A DNA stretch of 37,364 bases. Origin: Schoenoplectus triqueter. Taxonomy: Eukaryota > Streptophyta > Magnoliopsida > Poales > Cyperaceae. The stretch is from the NCBI GenBank assembly GCA_964058805.1, contig CAXKVV010002022.1, forward strand, positions 1-37,364, given 5' to 3'. The notes beneath the pieces are model-generated. The model saw only the letters and a list, made by a program, of their open reading frames with translations, was not told where the DNA came from and did no database searches. The translations under genes were made by a program, and so were the position numbers. Below, piece by piece: positions 22,045 through 31,986 of the stretch. Each line of letters begins with the position of its first letter. Position 1 is the first letter of the stretch.

Positions 22045-23895
22045 CTTGGAGTCAATCATATTGAGCCATGCCTTATACAAATCTTTTTATTCTATAAATC
22101 TCTCAGATTTAAAGGAAAATCTCACAGCCAATCTCCTATGTGTCTCAAACCCATAGAAGATATGTGCAACTAGTGCTTGGCCTGAGGTAGAGATCTTACA
22201 AGTGGATCAGCTGTGTTGCCGACGGTGTCAATTTTACAAATCTTTACGTCGCCTCTATTTATGATTTTTCATATGAGGTGATAACGTCTGTGTAATCACT
22301 TACCACGAGCTCCGAGTCAGCACCGTAGATGAGAAACATATCCTTAGTTCTTCTTAAGTACTTAAAGATATTCTTTGCAGCATTCCAGTGCTCCTAGCAT
22401 GGATTAGCCTGATATCTACTCGTCACACTGCAAGCGTACGAGACATCAGGGCGAGTGCATAACATGGCGTACATGATAGAGCCAATAGCCGAAGCATATG
22501 GTACTCTACTCATTATGTTTTGCTCATCAGTTGTCAAAGGACACTGAGTCTTGCTAAGCTGTGCACCATGATTCATTGGCAGAAATCTTTTCTTAGAATT
22601 CTACGTGCTGAACCGATTCAACACTTTATCAATGTATGTACTTTGACTTAATCCAATAAGTCTCTTAGATCTATCTCTATAGATCTTTATGCCTAGTATA
22701 TAGACAGTCTCGCCCAAATCTTTCATTGAGAACACTTTCTTTAATGAAGATTTGGCTGATTGCAATAGGGGAATATTATTTCCCATTAAGAGTATATCGT
22801 CCACATAGAGGGTTAAAATAGCGATGACACTCCCACTAGTTTTCCTGTATACACAATGTTCTTCTTTGCATCTGACGAAGTCAAACTGTTTGACTTCTTC
22901 GTCAAATCAAAGATTCCAACTCCGTGATGCTTGCTTCAATCCATAATGGATCTGAGAAGCTTGCATAACTTCCCAGCATTCTTTGGATCCTCAAAACTTA
23001 TGGGCTGTATCATATACACGTCCTCTTCCAAATTTCCATTTAGGAAGACGGTTTTGACATCCATTTGCCATATTTCATAATCATGAAATATGATAATTGC
23101 TAGGAGCATCCGAATTGACTTAAACATAGCTACGGACGAAAAAGTTTCATCATAATCTACGTCGAGAATTTGCTTGAAACCTTTCGCTACTAGCCGTACT
23201 TTGTAAATAATCATATTATCATCCATGCCTGTTTTTCTTTTAAAAACTCACTTGTTAGCTATGGGTTTTACCCCAACAAGTGGTGCAACCAGGTTCCAAA
23301 CCTTGTTGTCATACATGGACTGTATTTCGGATCTCATGGCCTCCAGCCATTTATCAGAGTCGGGTCTATCCACTGCTTCCGCATAGGTCAGAGGATCTTC
23401 AGCATCAAATACTGAGACTTCATGCAGTCCCATGTACCTTTAAGGTGCACGAACTGTCCTATGTGACCTTCGTAGCACTTGTTCTTCAGGCTGTCGAACT
23501 TCATCCACATCAGTATGCGCATTTAGTTCTATTTCAACTTGCGTTGAAGTAGATGAGCTCGGGACTAGAACTTCTTCCACAACTATTTGTAGATTTGGTT
23601 CTTCCAAATGCTCATTAGCCGAAGAATCAAGTGGTGGGTTTATCTGATCAGTATCAGATATTGTATTGTGTGATGTATCTTGAATTTCTTCAAGTATTAC
23701 ATTACTCCCACTACTTCCTTTTGCGAGAAACTCTTTCTCCAAAAATATACCATGACGAGCAACAATTATCTTGTTCTCGGACTGATAATAGAAGTAATAT
23801 CCTTTCGTTTCCTTAGGATATCCTACGAAAAAACATTTATCAGCTTTGGGTCCAAGTTTGTCAGAAGTCGAACGTTTGACAAATACCTTGCAACC
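22045..23895 (-). pseudogene. Copia pol 3' half: linker, reverse transcriptase, truncated RNase H
   Basis: Minus-strand blocks in order: the integrase C-terminal linker (LEKEFLAKG, RRSHRTVRAP; 23440-23742), the RT start (WLEAMRSEIQSM, NKVWNL; 23248-23433), RT core (YKVRLVAKGFKQ, DYDETFS.V, QMDVKTVFLNG; 22936-23226), the catalytic YVDDILLMGN (about 22790-22815), MKDLGE..YILGIKIYRD, and PYASAIGSIMYAMLCTRPD (22394-22576). A T missing near 22946 shifts the frame right after LLRSI, and a TGA at 22907-22909 replaces a probable CGA. RNase H is reduced: after ADSELVVSDYTD the sequence jumps near 22250 to NTADPLVRSLPQAKH, so roughly 100 residues of catalytic domain are gone. It cannot make active enzyme. 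Reverse transcriptase would copy element RNA to cDNA in cytoplasmic particles. Confidence 0.9.
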
Positions 23896-24470
23896 CTAAA
23901 TTTTAAGATAAGACATATTTGGTATCTTACCAAACCATAACTCATATGGAGTCTTTTCTACTGACTTGGATGGAACCCTATTTATTGTTAGTGCAGCAGT
24001 TTCTAGTGCGTGCCCCCAAAACATTTTTGGGAGTGTGGTATTACTCATCATGGAACGAACCATGTCTAACAGAGTTCGATTCCTCCTCTCAGAAACACCG
24101 TTCCATTGCGGCGTTCCCGGAGGTGTGAGTTGTGAGACTATCCCACATTCTTTTAAGTACATTGTAAACTCATAACTTAAGTATTCGCCTCCACGGTCTG
24201 ACCGTAAGGCCTTAATACTTTTATTCAGTTGATTTTCTACTTCAGTCTTGAATTCCTTGAACTTTTCAAAGGATTCAGACTTATGTCTCATCAAGTAGAC
24301 ATAACCATATCTACTGTAATCATCAGTAAACGTGATAAAGTAGCGATCACCATTTCTTGTACAAGTACTCATTGGTCCGCATACATCTGTGTGTATAAGG
24401 GCTAATAAGTCACTTGTCCTTTCGCCCTTCTTGGAGAAAGACAATTTGGTCATTTTTCACGTAAACAAGA
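23896..24470 (-). pseudogene. Copia integrase catalytic core, open but isolated by frame breaks
   Basis: The frame 24453-23896 is a well-preserved rve-type integrase core of 185 residues. The catalytic triad is visible: D in HTDVCGPM, D in LRSDRGGEY, and E in NGVSERRNR, with the usual FTDDYSRYGYVYL and PQWNGVSERRNRTL context. It ends at a TAG (23896-23898) inside the YLKI.GC motif, where the family has Trp, so TGG to TAG is the likely change. Upstream, the CESCLREK part of the HHCC zinc finger is present at about 24440-24475 but out of frame, because one A is missing in the following A-run. In an intact element the enzyme inserts cDNA with a 5-bp stagger, matching the TTTCA duplication. Confidence 0.9.
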
Positions 24471-24471
24471 T

Positions 24472-25701
24472 TCACAATATTAAAATTATCAAGAAGTCCA
24501 ACTTCATGTAACTTTTGATGCGTTTCTCGTTTATATGACCAAGGCGATAATGCCATATGAAAGTCATACTTTCATGAGATGTTTTGAGTCGTTTATTGAT
24601 GTTAAATATAGGTTTGTCTATTTCCAGTATATAAAGATCATTCATCATAAAAGAAGATCCATAATATAACTCATCTTTATATATAGAACAACCATTGTCC
24701 TTTATAACAAAAGAGAAACCATTCATTTCTAAACATGAGATTGAAATGATGTTTCTGGAAATACTTGGAACAAAATATACATTTTCAAGTTCCATTACAA
24801 GCCCGCTAGGCAAATACAACTCTATACTTCCGACTGTTACGGCTGCAACTTGTGCTCCGTTTCCAACTCGGAGTTGTACTTCCTTATTACGTAGTTTCCT
24901 CCTATTCTTTAGTGCCTGTATATTTGAACAAATATGAACACATGATCCAGTATCCAATACCCAATCATAAATAGAGGTAACAACGTTAACTTCAATCATG
25001 AAAATACCTGAGGTTGAAACTTTGGGAACTTTTCCCGTCCTCAAATCCTCCAGATACTTAGGGCAGTTCCTCCTCCAATGACCATTGCCTTGACAATAAA
25101 AGCAGTCAGAGGTAGAAGCTTTTGCCTTGGAAGTGTTCTGATTAGGAACCATCTTCCCTTTGCCTTTGTACTTAGGTGCCATTTTGGGAGTCGCTTTGCG
25201 TTTCATCTTTTTAATCTTCCTCGCACCTTCTTGGATCACGAGGATAGAAGAACTCTTCTTCATGTCCCCATCAGCGATCCTCAACATCCCTTGGAGCTCC
25301 TGCAAGCTCTTGTCCATTCCCAGCATATGATAATTCCTGATGAAATTAGAATAGCTAGGAGGGAGAGAGTTCAGGATAACATCCGTAACAAACTCTTTGT
25401 TCAACGGACTGTTAAGCTTCTCCAACTGCTCAACGTCGCTCGTCATACGGAGCATGTGAGTGTCAAGAGAGCTGCCCTCAGTCATCTTATGACTCAGCAG
25501 AGATTTAGTCACCTTAAATTTCTTGACCAATAAACTTTGTACATCAAGCTCATCTTCTTTGTGCTTGTTGTACATGGTGACTTCATTTGCTGTGCAGCCT
25601 ACTGCAGGCTGTGCAGAGATTGGTGTGTTAAGGACGTACTCGAGTTTCTCATGTCTTAGTATGAGCGCACGGAACGTATTAGTAAGAGTTTCTTTAGCCA
25701 T
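24472..25701 (-). pseudogene. Copia gag-protease ORF (409 residues), N-terminally shortened
   Basis: The ORF begins with a gag segment (HEKLEYVLNTP, TMYNKHKEDELD) and then jumps to SLLVKKFKVTKSLLSHKM. This suggests an internal deletion of the gag region that normally follows the DD/DE stretch. Later gag blocks are present (LPPSYSNFIRNYHMLG, KSLQELQGMLRIAD). A basic linker leads to one CCHC zinc knuckle near residue 200 (CFYCQGNGHWRRNC, CX2CX4HX4C) and an aspartic protease with the VLDTGSCVHIC active site near residue 250. Its C-terminus WHYRLGHINEKR is the HH part of the integrase zinc finger; after it a 1-nt loss shifts the frame and the product ends. Gag would form the particle shell, and protease would cut the polyprotein. 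Start codon chosen as the first ATG (MAKETLTNTF); an earlier start is blocked by stops. Confidence 0.85.
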
Positions 25702-26150
25702 GTGCTACAACGTAAAATGTAAAGATTTTTAGCTTTGTTCATGTAATGTCTTATTTCAAATAAAACTCCCACTACAAATTTGTTCTATTCTCGTTTGTAG
25801 TTAGGATCAAGATCCCTATTTTCATTGATAATCAAGTTATCGTTGAATAACTCGTTTATTAATTATCTTAGGTAAGCAACTCTTTGCTAATCACATCTCT
25901 ATGTGATTCTTGGTTTCGCTAAACATCATATGTTTTAACGAAACTTTGCCCCAAGCCCAAAACTGTTTTGGAAATCATTGGTAAGTAACCTCACTCTATT
26001 TGATTCGTTATGTCGGACATAACCCTCGAAAACCAAAGGTAAAAGGTGACGCCTACTGAGTAGGTCACGTCTGCCAATGAACAATGATATGCGAGGACAG
26101 AGTAGGTAGGGCATATTACTTAATTTTTCGGGTTTAACATCGTAAGCAGT

Positions 26151-26925
26151 CAGTTTGTTAAACTGACTTTAAACAGACTTACGAACACGTAAAAGATGTC
26201 TGCCAGAAAGACCACTGAAAGTTCCTTTTCCAGTCTTTCTTTGACACAACCTTCCTTCACGGTTTCTTAAAAATGATAAATCTAATTTACACATTTATAA
26301 TTAGTCAGTTTATTAAGCTAACTTTAAACAGACTTATGAACACGTGAAAAGACGTCTGCCAGAAAGACCATTGAAAGTTCCTTTTCCAGTCTTTCTTTGA
26401 CATAACATTCTTTCACGGTTCCTTAAAATGATAAATCTAATTTACACATTTATAATTAGTCAGTTTATTAAGCTGACTTTAAACAGACTTATGAACACGT
26501 GAAAAGACGTCTGCCAGAAAGACCATTGAAAGTTCCTTTTCCAGTCTTTCTTTGACACAACCTTCCTTCACGGTTTCTTAAAAATGATAAATCTAATTTA
26601 CACATTTATAATTAGTCAGTTTATTAAGCTAACTTTAAACAGACTTATGAACACGTGAAAAGACGTCTGCCAGAAAGACCATTGAAAGTTCCTTTTCCAG
26701 TCTTTCTTTGACATAACATTCTTTCACGGTTCCTTAAAATGATAAATCTAATTTACACATTTATAATTAGTCAGTTTATTAAGCTGACTTTAAACAGACT
26801 TATGAACACGTGAAAAGACGTCTGCCAGAAAGACCATGGAAAGTTCCTTTTCCAGTCTTTCTTTGACATAACATTCTTTCACGGTTCCTTAAAATGATAA
26901 ATCTAATTTACTCATTTATTATCAA
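26151..26925. repeat. About 155-bp tandem repeat, five units, in copia leader
   Basis: Units start at about 26151, 26304, 26459, 26614 and 26770 (periods 153-156). Each has GTCAGTTT.TTAA, AAACAGACTTA.GAACACGT, the pair AGAAAGAC / GTCTTTCT that can pair around GAAAGTTCCTTTTCC, and TTAAAATGATAAATCTAATT. Two variants alternate: CACAACCTTCC in units 1 and 3, CATAACATTCT in units 2, 4 and 5. This suggests growth partly by dimer duplication. Confidence 0.95.
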
Positions 26926-27130
26926 AGCGGTAAATCCAATTTACCAGCTCATACAAACATTTTGTATATATACATGAATCAGTCACGTATATAACTACTA
27001 TCTATCCAATAGAAGTAGCTTTGCATCTATGATAAGATACATTTCATATCAAAGCAGTAAATCTAATTTACCTGCTCATACAAACATTTTGTATATATAT
27101 ACATGAATCAGTCACATATATAACTATCAG
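26921..27130. repeat. About 127-bp tandem repeat, two units, in copia leader
   Basis: ATCAAAGCGGTAAATCCAAT at 26921 and ATCAAAGCAGTAAATCTAAT at 27048 start two units sharing CTCATACAAACATTTTGTAT and ACATGAATCAGTCAC; the second unit is shorter. Confidence 0.9.
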
Positions 27131-27240
27131 TTCTCAATTCTTTATTTTGCAACTACATCTTTGTTCTTTATTTATACCGTAAAAAGCATATAAACATTTT
27201 ATATGATTTCAAAACAGTTAATTCCTTCTGGTACGATAAA

Positions 27241-27718
27241 GTAATTTGATAACGTGACAAAGTTCCTTTTCGGCCAGTTATCAGGACACGTAAAAGGGGC
27301 TCCCAGGAAAGATCGGGGTCACGAGGACCACTTTAAATTCAATCTTTCCTAGACAGAACCATCTCTTTCGGGTGTGGAGATCAACAGCTCTTACTCAGGT
27401 ACTTTATTGCTTTATCACATTCATAGATATACTTCTCATAACCAAAAGTTTTCGAAAAAAAACAAAAGAGTTACATTTGCCATGCTTCGAAAGCGCAAAA
27501 GTAATTTGGTAACGTGACAAAGTTCCTTTTGGGCCAGTTATCAGGACACGTAAAAGGGCATGTCAGAAAGAATACCGAAGGTATCCACTTCCCATCTTTC
27601 TTTGACATCACCTTATCTTTTATGTGTGGAGATCAACAGCTCTTACTCAGGTACTTTATTGCTTCATCACATTCTTAGATATACTTTAACACAATCGAAA
27701 GTTTTCGAAAAGAAAGCG
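27241..27718. repeat. About 260-bp tandem repeat, two units, in copia leader
   Basis: GTAATTTGATAACGTGACAA at 27241 and GTAATTTGGTAACGTGACAA at 27501 open two units that share AAAGTTCCTTTT, CCAGTTATCAGGACACGTAA, GATCAACAGCTCTTACTCAG and AAAGTTTTCGAAAA. The AAAGTTCCTTTT and ACACGTAAAA words also occur in the 155-bp family, so the families may be related. Confidence 0.9.
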
Positions 27719-27907
27719 TAAAGAAAGTATAAAGAAAGCTTAAATCTAATTTAACTTTCTTAGTCGACAGAGCCGAACCAAGAAAATCCAATTTTATTTG
27801 GTTTGGACTTTAAGCTGCAAATCTAAGAATTAAACCGATACGGGGTATATACATCTTATTTGCATAAGATATAACCTTTTAGAAAATCAATCAGCGGGAG
27901 AGCCTTT

Positions 27908-27919
27908 GCTCTGATACCA
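27908..27919 (-). promoter_or_regulatory. Primer binding site for initiator tRNA-Met
   Basis: On the minus strand TGGTATCAGAGC starts one base after the 5' LTR end. This is the usual plant copia primer site, complementary to the 3' end of tRNA-Met-i. Confidence 0.97.
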
Positions 27920-28570
27920 CTGTTGGGATTCGGAATGCCCAAATCCCATTAATGCTCAAGCTGCGGAAAGACCGTAGAACAAAAATTTTACTTCTACTTA
28001 AGTTAGGGATTAAAGTATGTCGGATAATAACCGAGAGTTACAGACATTTAATCCTTTACAAAAGACGGTAAAATATTATTTTACTTCTAACTTAAGCTTA
28101 GGGTTAAAGTGATGTGTCGGATGATTACCGAGAGATACACACCTCTTTAAACCTTTATTGATCTACTCCATGATTGTTTTCTAAAATATTAATCTACTTA
28201 ACAATTAAATAGATTAATATAAGATGTTATACCTCGCTTCCAAATTTTAATTGGAATGAAAATCGGCTTGTCTCGGAGCACCAAACGTCTGATGCCTCTG
28301 TAGGTTATCCACCAGGACTGACCAGAGAGCGGTTTATTTCTTTTGCCAGAAATACTGTAAACCGCGGTTTTTCACAAAACACTATTCACCCGAGAAAAAG
28401 ATGAAATAGTACTATTCACGACTCGCAGTAATTCTGTTTCACAAATGTGCAGAAATACCGCAACTTTCGTAAAAACACTATTCACCGATCCCGTGAATTC
28501 TGAAACAACCGTATACCGGGAGAGAGAAAGTAGAACTGATTTGGTGGAACTTTTTCTCTCACCCTACCCC

Positions 28571-28581
28571 TCTATTTATAG
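28571..28581 (-). promoter_or_regulatory. TATA box of copia 5' LTR
   Basis: The minus strand reads CTATAAATAGA, a near-ideal plant TATA box, inside the LTR and in the correct direction for element transcription. The identical site in the other LTR is at 20572-20582. Confidence 0.75.
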
Positions 28582-28666
28582 AAAAAATGGAATTGACAAA
28601 TTACCAAAATGCCCTCGTGAATAGTAAGGAGGTTTCAAAGTGAAAAGACCAAAATACCCTTGAGGA

Positions 28667-28735
28667 TGATGTCATGGATGATGTCATATATGATGTCATG
28701 GATGATGTCATATATGATGTCATGCATGATGTCAT
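28667..28735 (-). promoter_or_regulatory. Six TGATGTCAT motifs at 12-bp period upstream of LTR TATA box
   Basis: TGATGTCAT occurs six times with starts exactly 12 bases apart, linked by GGA, ATA, GGA, ATA and GCA. On the transcribed strand each reads ATGACATCA and the array ends about 85 bases upstream of the TATA box. TGATGTCA resembles the TGACGTCA bZIP (TGA/CRE) core with a C-to-T change. The same array is at 20668-20736 in the other LTR. A role as an LTR enhancer is inferred. Confidence 0.55.
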
Positions 28736-30029
28736 CTAAGATCCAAATTTACAAGTTTGCCATTGGGCTTTTGGCCAAATTACCGAAATACCCTTGGGCT
28801 TTTGGATTTTGGGCTTTTCTGATTTTGGGCTTTTAATTATTAATTAAGGCTTTAATTATTAATGGGCTTTTGGCCCATAATTCAAATCCATAATTAACAT
28901 TTAAAATCCAAATCAAATATATATATAATTGTCATCTACAATTATATTTTTCTCGGTTGTTGTTTCGGCGAATTTATACGACGTGTCCAACACGTTATAA
29001 ATTCAATCTGATTTTTGCTTCTTGTCATCTCTATGACAAATATAATTATATCATATATAATTAATTATAACCATCTTATTATTAATTATAAACAATTTAT
29101 AATTAATCAATAAGATTCTCCGATTAACTCCTATACGGTGTGACCCGACAGGATCCGTGTTATGTTGGTAAATAGAGTTAAAACCCTTTTAACTTCTATA
29201 ATCATAGGAGGCATCTGGCAGAATGCACTATGACCATCCAATTACACAGATGATGATGTACTGTACAATATCATGATCCAGTAAACTATTTACTTGTGTT
29301 TAATTCTTTTGTCTCATAGCTATCAGATCAGTTTCAAGGTAGGTATGTGTCATCCTTGCAAACTTAATCTTTTCTTGATCCTGAGTAAAATATCAAATAT
29401 AATTACTCTTGTAATTATACTGCTAGCAGATAATCTTACTCTATCAAGGGGCCCAGTGATGCTATAACTCATATAGAAATATGAGGGACAATAGTACTTT
29501 TGGCAAACCATCTCTTCCTCCGCATAAGTTATGTATACCGAAGAGCTACCTTTATAGCCACCTTTTACGGATAACGTTTGGTAGAAATCACACACATACA
29601 TATCTTATGTAGGAAAAATGAATACCTCATACTTTAGAATTTAATACTGAACGAAAACATTAATGACACGAACACAATTCCATTTAATGTTTCATTCGGG
29701 GTCTATCAAATACGATGTTCCTAGAACATCTATTTATGTGATTAAAATGACAACTCTTTGTCTATGGTCTGTAAAACTTGACCATCATTTAATCCACATA
29801 CTAACCTGATAACGGTTAATTAGTGTTCCTGCTAATTACCTTGGTTAGTGACTTTTAAGAGTATATTCTATATTATGAAGTTTCACAATTCCAGTCATGA
29901 ACTCGGAATGATTCATAAATTCAATAATACTCAAGGAAACAAAATATCGTTTAAATATCCAATTCATGAACAAAGCTTTATATAACAAATTTATCGTATT
30001 ATTGACTTCAAGATTATTACAAACTAACA

Positions 30030-30034
30030 TTTCA
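30030..30034. repeat. Target-site duplication, right copy (TTTCA)
   Basis: Identical to 19916-19920 and directly adjacent to the LTR end at 30029. Confidence 0.95.
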
Positions 30035-30840
30035 CCCTCTGCAGCCTCGCCGAACAGGACTAGATCGTCTGCATACATTGTGTGGGTTAATATCGGGGCC
30101 CCTGATGCCAATTGTACCCCCGTCAGCCTCCCCTCGAGCCGGGCCTCAGTAATGCTTTTGGAGAGGAATTCCATTGCTATAATAAATAGATACAGGGATA
30201 GCAGGCATCCTTGCCTTAATCCCCTGGTTGGTCGAAAAAAACTCATCTCCCTTTCCATTCACCAGTATTGTAACCCGATCTTCCTTCATACAGGACAAGA
30301 TCAACTCTACCAATGATTCGGGGACCCCAATCACCTCCAACGCCCCCCCCGTACAAAGCTCCATTCAATAGTATCGAAGACCTTATTGATATCAACTTTC
30401 AACGCAAAAGATCTCGACTAGTAATCCCCTAAATTAAAAATGTGGGCTACTTTTCTCATCAGTATAGTATTATTGGCGATGCACCGCCCCTTTAGAAAAG
30501 CTGACTGGGTTTTTGCCACAACCTTTTTGATATACGGCTGGAGTCGGTTGGTGATTAATTTTGCCAAGAGCTTGTAAACGACATTGCCAATCCCTAAGGG
30601 TCGATAATCCTTCGGGGTTCTGGGTTCTGAGGATTTGGGTAATAAAATAATATGGCAGACCATCCATTGAATTGGGGCCCATTTAGATCAAAATGCATTC
30701 TGTATTTCTAATATAATGTCTGACCTAAGCCACCCCCAATTCGAATGAAAGAACCGACCCATTAGCCCGTCTGGGTCCGGGGCCTTATTCAGACCCATTT
30801 GGTCTAACGTGGCCTTTATCTTTGTTAGAGTTGGTATCCC
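30030..30840 (-). mobile_element. L1-type LINE, 5' part of surviving copy (RT fingers/palm)
   Basis: On the minus strand this holds the N-terminal two thirds of the reverse transcriptase: MGLNKAP.PDGL (about 30780-30800), IILLPKS, PKDYRPLGIGNVVYKLLAK and QSAFLKGRCIANN (30418-30663), a stretch with GVPESLVELILSCM (about 30260-30364), GLRQGCLLSLYLFI and the catalytic MYADDLVLFGEAAEG (about 30030-30230). The reading frame then crosses the TTTCA site and continues in the same frame at 19915. Stops and frame changes are present, for example a TGA in NAF.SKWAP. The endonuclease part is missing; homology ends at about 30840, where AT-repeat DNA begins. Confidence 0.9.
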
Positions 30841-31516
30841 CCAGTTTTATTTATAATTATATTAATATTATAATAATTATTTTTTTTATCATCACGGTTA
30901 GTATTATCATATTATTTATTTTATTATTATTATTTATTATCATTATATTATAATAATATAATTTTAGTATTATATTATTATATTATGAATATAAATATGA
31001 TTACTTTATTATTATATTATTATAATTATGATTATTTATTATTATGATATTATTATTATGATTATTTTATTATTTTATTATTATAATTATGATTATTTAT
31101 TATTATGATTATGATTATTTTATTATTATATTATTATATTTTGGTAATGGTTATATTATCATTATATTATTATGATTATAATTTATTATTATTATATTAT
31201 GATTATATTTTTATTTTTATTATATTATTATGATTACAACTATGATTATTATTATTATTTATTATGATTATGATTATGATTATTTTATTATTATTATTAT
31301 ACTATTATCATTATTATTTTACTATTATTTTTATCATCATCATCATCATTAGTATCATAATTATTCATATTTTAACTATTATGATTAGTAACTGCCAAAT
31401 GATATTTTCACTCTTCCGAATAGTTAAGAATACCACTCTTCCGAAAATACACTATTCTACCACTCTTTCAAAATTATCACTTTTCTGAAACTATTCCTTA
31501 ATTTGCGAAATAAACC
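30841..31516 (+). mobile_element. AT-repeat Harbinger-like element, copy 3 (left end missing)
   Basis: Degenerate ATT/ATG repeat leads into the same unique right end as the copies ending at 726 and 16161 (GCCAAATGATATTTTC, CTCTTCCGAATAGTTAAGAA, and CTTAATTTGC before the terminus). The terminal GGG is degraded to GG. The left end is absent; the element starts abruptly at the LINE edge. Confidence 0.65.
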
Positions 31517-31986
31517 ATTAATGAATACAAATAACTAGCTGGATTCGGATTTGAAATTTGGGTTTTCATTTCAGAAATGTATAGCAACATATATATTGCT
31601 ATTCCAAGAAAACTTGTAAGTCGGGGTTGAATTTTTTCATCTCTTGCGGCATCTAAAACTTATTGTGATTACACATATGCACCTTCCATAGCTCTAAATA
31701 AGCTCCAAGACTATTAGAGGATTAATTTGCTCAGAACCATTACGGATGAATTAGCATAGAAAAAAAAGTGAATGTGCCAATTTTTTTTTTTGCTTTTTTC
31801 TTATCTTATTTTTTTTGTAATCTATATATGTTCCTCCCTGTAGTTCTTCAATTGTTCTCTGTATGGATTTGTCTGTTTTTTTATTTGAACCTCAAAATCT
31901 ACAAAGACTGACAGATGAGAATTTCCATTGTAAACATAAAATAGTTTGATCGGTGTCAATCTAACTTGATCTCGGCTTGAATTCAG
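31517..31986. other. Noncoding, probably former P450 intron
   Basis: No ORF of note. It leads into a TTCAG acceptor at 31986, so at least its right part was intron of the P450 gene. The N-terminal exon of that gene is not found here. Confidence 0.5.

Larger units (their letters stand above)
25702..27907 (-). other. Copia 5' untranslated leader, repeat-rich
   Basis: About 2.2 kb lie between the primer site and gag, unusually long for copia, with no ORF. It is largely built of three tandem-repeat families annotated separately. The element RNA would carry all of them. Confidence 0.85.
19921..30029 (-). mobile_element. Ty1/copia LTR retrotransposon, full length, nonautonomous, nested in a LINE
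   Basis: A 10,109-bp element on the minus strand. In its own 5'-3' order: LTR 30029-27921, tRNA-Met-i primer site, a 2.2-kb repeat-rich leader, gag-protease (25701-24472), integrase, reverse transcriptase and RNase H (about 24480-22200), polypurine tract, LTR 22030-19921. Integrase before reverse transcriptase defines the Copia superfamily. The TTTCA duplication is perfect. The two LTRs differ, by eye, at four positions, all C/T, plus one A-run indel over 2.1 kb. The coding part, by contrast, has several 1-nt indels, stop codons and deletions. The copy was probably already defective when it inserted and was moved by enzymes from another element. Confidence 0.97.
27921..30029 (-). repeat. Copia 5' LTR (right copy)
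   Basis: 2109 bp, the transcribing LTR because the primer site and gag follow it on the minus strand. It ends TGTT...AACA and is nearly identical to the left LTR. The transcript should start within it, about 30 bases past the TATA box at 28571-28581. Confidence 0.97.

Noticed and set aside
26151..26925. CRISPR-like regular repeats
   Set aside because: Units are about 155 bp and contiguous with no unique spacers, lie in a plant retrotransposon leader, and no cas-like gene is present.
29845..30258. A single 137-codon protein with YADD continuing into LTR sequence
   Set aside because: The frame crosses the LTR/LINE junction at 30029/30030, so its last part is LTR sequence, a by-product of the insertion and not a fusion gene.
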